Shown here: positions 7,132 to 13,108 of the stretch, in pieces
How the letters are laid out: every line of letters begins with the position of its first letter
How positions within the stretch are numbered: the first letter of the stretch is position 1
Source: Alphaproteobacteria bacterium
GTDB lineage: Bacteria; Pseudomonadota; Alphaproteobacteria; UBA8366
Direction: 5' to 3'
Length of the DNA: 13,108 nucleotides
NCBI GenBank assembly: GCA_030743445.1
Contig: JASLSL010000302.1
Span: 1 to 13,108, forward strand
Made by a program: the position numbers and the translations under genes
The notes under the pieces: model-generated
Told to the model about the DNA's origin: nothing
What the model saw: only the letters and a program-made list of their open reading frames with translations
Databases searched by the model: none

Positions 7132-8703
7132 ATGGAGCGGCCGGCAAGCCGAACCGCGCCCGACCTGATGGACGAGATGGCGGCGCGCTATCCGGACCGC
7201 CCGTATCTCGCCGACCCAGGGCACCGCCTGACCTACGGGGAATTCCGCGCCGAGGTGCGCCGCCACGCCAAGGGATTGCATGAACTAGGCCTAGGCCCGG
7301 GCGAGCGCCTCGCGATCCTGATGGGCAACCGGGTCGAGTGGTTGGTGGCCTATTTCGCCGCGATGACCCTCGGCGCCGAGGTCGTGGCGCTCAACACCTG
7401 GGCGACGGCGCGCGAGATCGCCTATCAGCTCGGCCATGCAAGGGTCGAGTTTCTGGTGTTCGAACCGCGGTTCCGCGACCGCGACCTCACGGCCCTGTTG
7501 GAAGAGGTCGCGGGCGAGCCCGGCCTCGACCCGGTGCCGCACTACATGGTCGTCGACCACGGCCCGGCGGACGCGGTCCGCTTCGAGGAACTGCCGGCGC
7601 TCGGCGCCGCGGTCGGCGACGATGCGATCGACACGGCCCAGCGGGCGGTCGATCCCGGCGACACCGCCTGCATCCTCTACACCTCGGGCTCGACGGCGCT
7701 GCCCAAGGGCGTGCCGCTGCACCATTCGGGGCTGATCGACAACATGTGGGGCATCGGCGAGCGCCTGCGCCTGACCGAGGCGGACAGGCTGTGGCTCGGC
7801 GTCGGCCTGTTCTGGTCCTACGCCTGCGTCAACGCCCTCTTCGCGCTGACGACCCATGGCGGCTCGATCGTCCTGCAGCACCATTTCGAGCCCGGCGAGG
7901 CGCTGCGGCTGATCGAGGAGGAACGCTGCACCGTGTTCTACGGCGTGCCGGCCATGGTGCGGCCGATGTGGGAGCATCCGGACCGCCCCATGCGCGACCT
8001 CTCCTCGCTCCGGGCCGGGACGACCATCGGCACGCCGGCACAGGTCCAAATGGCGGTCGATCTGGGTGTCGCCGAGATTTCCAACGTCTACGGCCTGACC
8101 GAGGCCTACGGCAATTCCTGCGTCATCCATGCAAACGAGCCGCTCGAACGGCGGCTGGTCTCGTCCGGGCCGCCGCTCGAGGGCTGCGAGATCATGATCG
8201 CCGATCCCGATACGGGCGAAGCGCAGGCCGCCGGCGAGCCCGGCGAGATTCGCGTGCGCGGCCACACGATGAAGGGCTACCTCGGCGACAAGGGGCGGAC
8301 CAAGGAGGTCTTCGATGCGGACGGCTTTCTCGGGACTGGCGATCTCGGCGTGCTCGACGAGGACGGATATCTCACCTATCGCGGGCGCCTGAAAGAGATG
8401 ATCAAGACCGGCGGCATCAACGTGGCGCCGGCCGAGGTCGAGGCGGTGCTGTCGGACCACCTTGCGATCGACCAGGTCTACGTCACCGGCGTGCCGGACG
8501 AGCGGCTCGACGAAGCCGTGGCGGCGGTGGTGGTTCTCGAAGCGGATGCGGTGGTGACGGAGGACGATCTGATGGATTACTGCCGGGACCTGCTGGCGGC
8601 CTACAAGATTCCCCGCCGCTACCGCTTCATTGCGAGCGAAGAATTACCGCTGACCACGACGGGGAAGTTGCAACGCGACCGGTTGGCGGCGCTGTTCGAC
8701 TGA
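7132..8703 (+). CDS. AMP-forming acyl-CoA synthetase/ligase (ANL superfamily)
   Basis: A 523-residue member of the acyl-adenylate-forming family, which activates a carboxylic acid with ATP and then forms the CoA thioester in the cytoplasm. Motifs in order: the ATP-binding loop YTSGSTALPKGV (TSGST starts at 184), YGLTEAYGN (Y320-E324), TGD (402-404), YRGRLKEMIKTGGINVAP in the hinge, and the C-terminal catalytic K512 in TTTGKLQR. The length is normal. The ATG at 7132 was chosen; a TTG at 7120 in the same frame overlaps the previous stop and adds four residues only. GAGG overlapping the DUF1028 stop serves as ribosome site, implying translational coupling. Its enzymatic logic fits the convergent enoyl-CoA hydratase and hydroxyacyl-CoA SDR genes. 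The acid it activates (medium-chain, aromatic or other) cannot be told from sequence. Confidence 0.94.
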   Translation: MERPASRTAPDLMDEMAARYPDRPYLADPGHRLTYGEFRAEVRRHAKGLHELGLGPGERLAILMGNRVEWLVAYFAAMTLGAEVVALNTWATAREIAYQLGHARVEFLVFEPRFRDRDLTALLEEVAGEPGLDPVPHYMVVDHGPADAVRFEELPALGAAVGDDAIDTAQRAVDPGDTACILYTSGSTALPKGVPLHHSGLIDNMWGIGERLRLTEADRLWLGVGLFWSYACVNALFALTTHGGSIVLQHHFEPGEALRLIEEERCTVFYGVPAMVRPMWEHPDRPMRDLSSLRAGTTIGTPAQVQMAVDLGVAEISNVYGLTEAYGNSCVIHANEPLERRLVSSGPPLEGCEIMIADPDTGEAQAAGEPGEIRVRGHTMKGYLGDKGRTKEVFDADGFLGTGDLGVLDEDGYLTYRGRLKEMIKTGGINVAPAEVEAVLSDHLAIDQVYVTGVPDERLDEAVAAVVVLEADAVVTEDDLMDYCRDLLAAYKIPRRYRFIASEELPLTTTGKLQRDRLAALFD

Positions 8704-8777
8704 AAAATCCGGGGACACGATACCGGCGAGTTGTTACTGGTCGGCAATACCTTTCGCCATCGTGTCCCCGGATTTTT
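8703..8777. repeat. 19-bp perfect inverted repeat, REP/MITE-like and bidirectional-terminator-like
   Basis: The sequence aaaaatccggggacacgat at 8703-8721 is the exact reverse complement of 8759-8777, with a 37-base loop. It sits exactly between two convergent genes, overlapping the last base of the acyl-CoA synthetase stop and ending 7 bases before the stop of the enoyl-CoA hydratase. Each arm ends in a run of T on the strand leaving the stem (TTTTTT at 8773-8778 on plus, TTTTT on minus), so it could terminate transcription in both directions. The GGGGACACGATAC core resembles repeats I recall near REP-associated (Y1-type) transposases; no transposase is present here. Confidence 0.7.
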
Positions 8778-8784
8778 TGGTGAC

Positions 8785-9549
8785 TCACTCGTAGTTCGGC
8801 TTGCGTTTCTCCAAGAACGCCGCGACACCTTCCTCGAAATCGGGGCCCTTGCGGACCGCGTCGCCGAGCGCCTGTTCCGCCGATTCTTGCGCCTTGGCGT
8901 GGCCAGCGATCTCGCCGGCGATCTTGCGCTTGACCGCCTGGACCGCCGACGGGCTGTTGGCGGCGATGGTCCCGGCCACATCGAGCGCCCAGTCCATCAG
9001 ATGGTCGGCCGGCACCACTTGGTTGACGAGGTTGATCCGCGCCGCCTCCTCGGCGTCGATCAGGTCCGCCGTGAGCAGCAATTTCATCGCATGGACATGG
9101 CCGATCTGGTGGATCAACTTCACCGTGGCGCCGCCGAAGGGATAGATCGACCAGCGGACCTCGGGCAAGCCGAAGCGGGCATGCGGCGCCGCCGCCCGGA
9201 TGTCGGTCGACAGCAGCAACTCCAACCCGCCGGCGACGCAGTCGCCGTTCACCGCCGCGATGATCGGCTTCGGAAAGGCGTGGGTCTTCAGCAACCCCTT
9301 GGCGATGACCGCCGCCATTTCGGGCTCGGCGCTGAGATCGCCGCTCATGTCGGCGCCCGACGAGAACGCCTTGCCGCCGGCGCCGGTGACGACGACGCAG
9401 CGATGGTGTGAGGCCTCGAGCTCGTCCCACAGGGCCGCGAGGTCGGCCATCATCTCGCGTGTCATGGCGTTGCGCCGCGGCTCGTTGTCGATGGTGACGA
9501 CCGCGATGTGCTTGCCGTGCTCGCTGAGGCGGATTTCGGCCACGCTCAA
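8785..9549 (-). CDS. Enoyl-CoA hydratase/isomerase (crotonase) family protein
   Basis: About 254 residues, normal for a crotonase-fold enzyme that hydrates 2-enoyl-CoA or performs a related step on acyl-CoA. Oxyanion-hole segments are KAFSSGADMSG (60-70) and VNGDCVAGGLELLLSTDI (100-117). Both acids used by classical hydratases appear to be kept: E110 in GGLE and E130 in FGLPEV. The C-terminal LIDAEEAARINLVNQVV and NYE end are typical. No ATG lies near the expected start. The best choice is TTG at 9549, whose bases overlap the TGA of the upstream SDR gene and which has GGGA 6 bases upstream; GTG at 9543 is the alternative (252 residues). The two genes are thus translationally coupled. With that SDR it would perform two successive beta-oxidation-type steps. 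Confidence 0.92.
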   Translation of the reverse strand: MSVAEIRLSEHGKHIAVVTIDNEPRRNAMTREMMADLAALWDELEASHHRCVVVTGAGGKAFSSGADMSGDLSAEPEMAAVIAKGLLKTHAFPKPIIAAVNGDCVAGGLELLLSTDIRAAAPHARFGLPEVRWSIYPFGGATVKLIHQIGHVHAMKLLLTADLIDAEEAARINLVNQVVPADHLMDWALDVAGTIAANSPSAVQAVKRKIAGEIAGHAKAQESAEQALGDAVRKGPDFEEGVAAFLEKRKPNYE

Positions 9550-10463
9550 ATAGGATCCCAAGTGAAGACGTCGCGCCCGCGGTCGAGCGGGTAGAAGTTC
9601 GCCTTCAACGCCGGGATCGCGTGCTCGTGGACGGTCTGGCAGGTCCAGCCCCCGTCCCGGTGGACCGAGCGCATCGGCCGCGACTGGCTCATCAGCATGA
9701 TCTCGTTGGCGCGGCAGTAGAACACCTGTCCCGAGACCTCCTCGGCCGCGTCCGACATCAGGTAGACGCACATCGGCGCGATCTTCTCGGGCAGCATGCG
9801 CTTCTGGCGTTCGACGTGCGACGCCTTTGTCGGGTCGTTGGTCGGGATGGTCTCGATCATCCGGGTGAAGGCCGACGGCGAGACGATGTTCGAGCGGACA
9901 TGGTAGCGCTCCATATCGAGCGCGATCGATTTCGAGAGGCCGACGACGCCCATCTTGGCCGCCGCATAGTTGGCCTGGCCGACATTGCCGACCAGCCCGG
10001 AGTTCGAGGTGAAGTGGACCATCGAGCCCGAGCTCTGCTTGCGGAAGTGCTCGGCCGCGGCGCGGGCGACGTGGAAATAGCCGGTCAGATGGACGCCGAG
10101 CACCGCGTACCATTCCTCCGGGCTCATCTTGTGGAAAATGCGGTCGCGCAGGATGCCGGCGACGTTGATCACCCCGTCGATCCGGCCGAAGGTATCGACC
10201 GCCTGCGCCACCATCGCCTGGGCATCGTCCCATTCGGCGATGCTGCCGCCATCGAGTACCGCCTCGCCGCCAGCCGCCGCGATCTCGTCGACCACCCCTT
10301 GGGCCGGACTGGCGTCCGCACCCTCGCCCTCGACCGAGGCACCTAGGTCGTTGACCACGACCTTGGCGCCCTCGGCGGCGGCGAGTTTCGCGACCTCGGC
10401 GCCGATGCCGCGCCCGGCGCCGGTCACCAGTATCACCTTGTCCTGAACGAATCCTTCGGCCAT
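9546..10463 (-). CDS. SDR-family dehydrogenase resembling the (3R)-hydroxyacyl-CoA dehydrogenase domain of MFE-2
   Basis: A 305-residue SDR with an intact active site: TGAGRGIG (14-21) for NAD(P), NVAG (100-103) in place of NNAG, S153 in FTSNSG, Y166 and K170 in GQANYAAAKMG. The VVVNDLGAS run and the GxxVEGEGADASPA insert after beta-2, together with the long tail after residue 225 (IAPMCVYLMSDAAEEVSGQVF and onward), are like the dehydrogenase part of peroxisomal multifunctional enzyme 2 and its bacterial single-domain relatives. Those oxidise (3R)-hydroxyacyl-CoA to the 3-keto form. The aspartate after VVVN favours NAD+. The ATG at 10463 has GGGGAGAAG upstream. It is first in a two-gene operon and overlaps the start of the enoyl-CoA hydratase gene. 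The exact acyl substrate is unknown. Confidence 0.9.
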   Translation of the reverse strand: MAEGFVQDKVILVTGAGRGIGAEVAKLAAAEGAKVVVNDLGASVEGEGADASPAQGVVDEIAAAGGEAVLDGGSIAEWDDAQAMVAQAVDTFGRIDGVINVAGILRDRIFHKMSPEEWYAVLGVHLTGYFHVARAAAEHFRKQSSGSMVHFTSNSGLVGNVGQANYAAAKMGVVGLSKSIALDMERYHVRSNIVSPSAFTRMIETIPTNDPTKASHVERQKRMLPEKIAPMCVYLMSDAAEEVSGQVFYCRANEIMLMSQSRPMRSVHRDGGWTCQTVHEHAIPALKANFYPLDRGRDVFTWDPI

Positions 10464-10577
10464 CGGAGCTTCTCCCCGTTTCTTGAATTTCGGTTGTCCC
10501 TATGACAGCGGGTTAATGGCCGGAAGGCAACGTGTGGTGCTAAGTTGGCGCGAAATCGCGAATGGAGGGGCGGGGTC

Positions 10578-11132
10578 ATGTTCGAGGTCGATTGGTTTAT
10601 CGAGGACTGCCGGGCCGCAGTGGCGGAGGACGACAGCCACAAGGCGGTGCGCGAGGTCGTGGCCCGCGCCGTCGCCGAGCCGGATGCCGTGATCAAGGGA
10701 TTGGGCGAGCCGAACAAGAGCGAGATAGGAAAAATCCACAACTCCGACGATCTCACCATCATCAATGTGGTCTGGGCGCCCTGGATGACGATCATGCCCC
10801 ATAATCACGAGATGTGGGCGGTGATCGGCGTCTATACCGGGCGCGAGGACAACATCTTCTGGCGCCGCATCGAAGGCGAGCCGGGCGGCAAGATCGAGGC
10901 CGCCGGCGCCAAGGCGTTGTGCCAGAAGGACGCCGCGCCGTTGGGCCCCGACATCGTCCATTCGGTAACCAATCCGATCCCGCGCCTGACCGGCGCGATC
11001 CACGTCTATGGCGGCGACTTCTTCACCACCCCGCGCAGCGAATGGGACGCGGAGACCCTGCTCGAGGCGCCCTACGACGTCGAAAAGAACATGAAGTTGT
11101 TCGAAGATTTCGGCCGAATGACCGGGACCTGA
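10578..11132 (+). CDS. Cysteine/thiol dioxygenase-like cupin protein
   Basis: The 184-residue product has the layout of a cysteine dioxygenase-type single cupin. H75 and H77 lie in IMPHNHEMWAVIGVYTGRED and H128 in GPDIVHSVTNP; these would be the three-His iron site. Downstream, GAIHVYGGDFF keeps the H142-x-Y144 pair that in thiol dioxygenases belongs to a Ser-His-Tyr relay, with Ser replaced by Ala (A140). The family adds O2 to the sulfur of cysteine, 3-mercaptopropionate or similar thiols to give sulfinates, in the cytoplasm. The ATG at 10578 follows GGAGGGGCGGGG closely; a TTG at 10545 has no such site. The gene stands alone, divergent from the SDR/enoyl-CoA hydratase operon over a 114-base gap that should hold both promoters, and convergent with the TTC38-like gene. 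Another metal-dependent role is possible. Confidence 0.85.
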   Translation: MFEVDWFIEDCRAAVAEDDSHKAVREVVARAVAEPDAVIKGLGEPNKSEIGKIHNSDDLTIINVVWAPWMTIMPHNHEMWAVIGVYTGREDNIFWRRIEGEPGGKIEAAGAKALCQKDAAPLGPDIVHSVTNPIPRLTGAIHVYGGDFFTTPRSEWDAETLLEAPYDVEKNMKLFEDFGRMTGT

Positions 11133-11178
11133 CCCGCCGTCCTCAAGGCACGAAGCGCTCTTCCCACAAGGCGCCTCA

Positions 11179-12555
11179 TCAATTCGCCAGCTCCGTCGCG
11201 TGGCGCCGCGCCGCCACGGCACCGTCCGCGTGCCCGGTTCCCTCCAACGCCTCGGCGAGGTCGCGCCATAGGCTGGGTGCGGGGACCTCGGTCGCCCAGA
11301 GCTCGACGATCTGCAGGGCCTCGGCGAAGCGTTCCGACCGCAGCAACGCCTTCACCAGCGTCAGGGTGAACATCTGGCGCTGGGCGTTGCTGCCGCCGAT
11401 GTTCCAGATGTCGTCATGGACCGGATGAATGCGATCGGCCGCCGTGGTGTAGTCGCCCCGGGCGAAGGCCGCCATGCCGTGACAGAGGTCGCGGCCGGTG
11501 CGCGCCAGGATGCCCTGGTTGGTGTTGTCCTGCGCCTCGATATAGGCGTTCAAACTCCGGAAGAATTCCGCCAGGCGATCGTCCTCGCCGGCCCGGGCCA
11601 GAGTCAGCGCCAGATGCGCGTCGGTGAAACCGATCGCGTGTTCGTCCATGTGCTTGAGCCATTTCGGGACGACCTGGTGCCAGCGCTCGCCGACCTCGAC
11701 GCCGGCGAGCTCGAGCCGCAACAGCAGCGACGAGCAGTCCATCAATCGAGTGACCTGGTCCTCGTCGCAGTCCGAAATGTAGTCGTCGAAAATCTGCAGG
11801 ACGCGGTCGATCTGGCCGTCCTCGATCAGCTGGATCGAGAGGTGCCACCACAGATGGCCCTTGAGCCACATCTTGTCGCGCCAATGCCTGACCGTCCCGT
11901 CGAGCCAGCCGATCCCGTCCCGGCGCCGTCCCTGCATCTGCAGCACGTGGGCGACCGCGTGGACCGCCCAGCAGTCGGCGGGCTCGATTTCGACGGCGCG
12001 GCGGCCCATCTCCTCCGCCACCTCGTACTCGCCGGTCTCCTCGTAACCGAAGGCGCCCATGCCGAGCAGGAACCCGTAATAGGGCAGCGACTCGTCCCAG
12101 GCCGGCAGGATCGCGGCGACCGAATCGCGCAAGTTCGCGCTCTCGCCGACCAGGAAATAGGCCTCGTGGGCGCATTTCGCCGCCATCATGTCGTGCGGAT
12201 GATCGGCCAGGATGGCGTCCCACATCGCGCCGGCCTTGCTCATCTCGCCGCCCGCCGCGGTCTCGAAGGCGTCGATGTGGGCGCGTTCGCGTGGGTTTGC
12301 GGCCTCGCGCCGGTCGCGCGACAGGGCGAGTTCGCCCGCGACCTGCGGGTTCGATCCGCTGACCCCGGCGAATAATCTCAGGCAGCCCATGAGACAATAG
12401 CCCAGCGCGAACTCGGGATCGGCGACCGCGGCGTCCTTCAACCGGTGCATGGGCTCGCCGGTGAACACCATGTACTCGTCCATCGCCGCCTCGAAGCCCG
12501 CCGCCGTCTCCGGCCTCGAGGCCGAGAACTCCAATCCCAGATTGTCGGTCGCCAT
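11179..12555 (-). CDS. TTC38-like tetratricopeptide-repeat protein
   Basis: A 458-residue all-helical protein that matches, from memory, the TTC38 family shared by bacteria and animals. Recognisable stretches are SRDRREAANPRERAHIDAF, AILADHPHDMMAAKCAHE, the mid-protein EIEPADCWAVHAVAHVLQMQG, KGHLWWHLSIQLIEDG and the late GRDLCHGMAAFARGDY. These form TPR-like helix pairs over most of the length. No signal peptide or membrane segment is apparent, so it is probably cytoplasmic. The family's function is not established; TPRs usually mediate protein binding, although the conserved His-rich helices are unusual for a plain scaffold. Start choice: GAGG at 12566-12563 (minus) stands 7 bases from the ATG at 12555 but only one base from an ATG at 12561, so 12555 is preferred. 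It converges on the dioxygenase-like gene with 46 bases between stops. Confidence 0.88.
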   Translation of the reverse strand: MATDNLGLEFSASRPETAAGFEAAMDEYMVFTGEPMHRLKDAAVADPEFALGYCLMGCLRLFAGVSGSNPQVAGELALSRDRREAANPRERAHIDAFETAAGGEMSKAGAMWDAILADHPHDMMAAKCAHEAYFLVGESANLRDSVAAILPAWDESLPYYGFLLGMGAFGYEETGEYEVAEEMGRRAVEIEPADCWAVHAVAHVLQMQGRRRDGIGWLDGTVRHWRDKMWLKGHLWWHLSIQLIEDGQIDRVLQIFDDYISDCDEDQVTRLMDCSSLLLRLELAGVEVGERWHQVVPKWLKHMDEHAIGFTDAHLALTLARAGEDDRLAEFFRSLNAYIEAQDNTNQGILARTGRDLCHGMAAFARGDYTTAADRIHPVHDDIWNIGGSNAQRQMFTLTLVKALLRSERFAEALQIVELWATEVPAPSLWRDLAEALEGTGHADGAVAARRHATELAN

Positions 12556-12920
12556 CGGCATGCCTCGCCGCAGAGTCCGTCCCTAAGGGCTACGCTCGCC
12601 TCACTTGCGAAATTTTGCAAATGACTTTTCCGGGATGGGACCGACCGGCCGCGGCGCGTTTAGCCGTCCGCGGCCCCGCCGCCGTAACCAAAATCGTCGA
12701 TGAACGGCTGAAACACCGGTATCGCCGGGGCGGCCCGACTGGAAGTATTCGACCGCCAAGCGGAAGCCGTGTTCCAGAAGACGTCACCGGTTGCCTGGCG
12801 AATTCCGGTGCCGAGGGTCTGCCACGGCGGGTCTGGCTTCAACGGCTCGCCCGCAACCGGCCCGATCGGGTAAGTTAGACCTGAACCGCTCTAGCCCGAC
12901 GCCACCTGGAGACCACCGAC
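12556..12920. other. Intergenic gap with no supported gene
   Basis: This divergent gap precedes both the TTC38-like gene (minus) and the sugar-acid kinase (plus), so both promoters should be here. An A+T-rich patch (gaaattttgcaaatgactttt, about 12608-12628) is the most promoter-like stretch, but no clear -35/-10 pair can be read. A minus-strand frame at 12842-12660 stays open for 60 codons from a TTG and ends FQPFIDDFGYGGG, with no ribosome site and no family I recognise. It could be chance in GC-rich DNA or the remnant of a lost gene. Confidence 0.4.
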
Positions 12921-13108
12921 ATGAGTGCACTTCTCGGCTGTATCGCCGACGACTTCACCGGCGCGACCGACCTTGCCGGCACGCTGGTCAAGGAGGGTAT
13001 GCGAGCGGTCCAGATGATCGGCGTTCCGGCGCGAAACGAGCCCGTCGACCCCCAGGCCAAAGTCGTTGCGCGGAAATCGCGGACGCTCCCCGCCGAGGAC
13101 GCGGTGGC
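12921..13108 (+). CDS. Four-carbon acid sugar kinase family protein, N-terminal part (3' end outside window)
   Basis: Only 62 codons and 2 bases are in the window. The product starts MSALLGCIADDFTGATDLAG and continues with TLVKEGMRAVQMIGVP and ARKSRTLPAEDAV. The N-terminal ADDFTGATD, the G-x-R-x-V-Q-x-I-G-V-P strand and the KSRT-x-P motif are typical of the DUF1537/OtnK family, whose characterised members phosphorylate 3-oxo-tetronate, threonate/erythronate or related acids with ATP. Where family members usually have VALKSRT, this one reads VARKSRT. The ATG at 12921 has GGAG 9 bases upstream. In known clusters such kinases are followed by a class II aldolase and preceded or followed by a dehydrogenase and an isomerase; these would lie beyond 13108. 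Which sugar acid is used cannot be decided from the fragment. Confidence 0.88.
   Translation, partial: MSALLGCIADDFTGATDLAGTLVKEGMRAVQMIGVPARNEPVDPQAKVVARKSRTLPAEDAV

Noticed and set aside
9621..10346. Long plus-strand open frame opposite the MFE-2-like SDR gene
   Set aside because: Antisense shadow typical of GC-rich coding DNA; the minus-strand frame has complete SDR motifs.
11416..12375. 319-codon plus-strand open frame opposite the TTC38-like gene
   Set aside because: Antisense shadow; the minus-strand product has family-specific sequence along its whole length.

Overview
This is a GC-rich, densely coding window whose genes look like those of a Rhodospirillales-type or related alphaproteobacterium. 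That assignment rests on family resemblance and composition only; the window has no rRNA or other marker gene. Twelve protein genes are supported, two of them cut by the window ends. No tRNA, rRNA, CRISPR array or intact insertion sequence was seen.

Layout. A truncated PEP-mutase/isocitrate-lyase superfamily gene (oxaloacetate decarboxylase-like) runs left off the window. It diverges from a two-gene operon at 783-3486, an amidase followed by a 2-oxoglutarate/Fe(II) oxygenase. The space between them (490-782) holds an imperfect palindromic repeat. From about 3540 to 5600 the sequence becomes visibly richer in A+T and contains one minus-strand gene: a secreted caspase-like protein with an EF-hand-like loop and a long charged coiled-coil tail. 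This looks like an accessory insertion. High-GC sequence resumes with a tight three-gene operon at 5667-8703: an atypical SDR protein, a DUF1028 protein and an AMP-forming acyl-CoA synthetase. It converges on a minus-strand pair at 8785-10463, a (3R)-hydroxyacyl-CoA-type SDR followed by an enoyl-CoA hydratase. Between the two operons lies a 19-bp perfect inverted repeat ending in T-tracts. Then come a thiol-dioxygenase-like cupin (+), a TTC38-like helical-repeat protein (-), a 365-bp gap, and the 5' end of a four-carbon acid sugar kinase (+).

How the genes may work together (inference). Most are catabolic. The amidase and the oxygenase could open and oxidise an amide-containing substrate. The acyl-CoA synthetase, enoyl-CoA hydratase and MFE-2-like SDR together make a partial beta-oxidation set, with no acyl-CoA dehydrogenase or thiolase in the window. 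The superfamily at the left end and the sugar-acid kinase at the right end also belong to central or C4 acid metabolism. The gene order is a mosaic of short operons on alternating strands, so a single pathway is not proven.

The points most worth a second look are the SDR lacking the canonical Tyr and Ser, the DUF1028 operon, the amidase with a fused C-terminal AtzG/GatC-like tail, the A+T-rich caspase-like insertion, and the two palindromic repeat elements.
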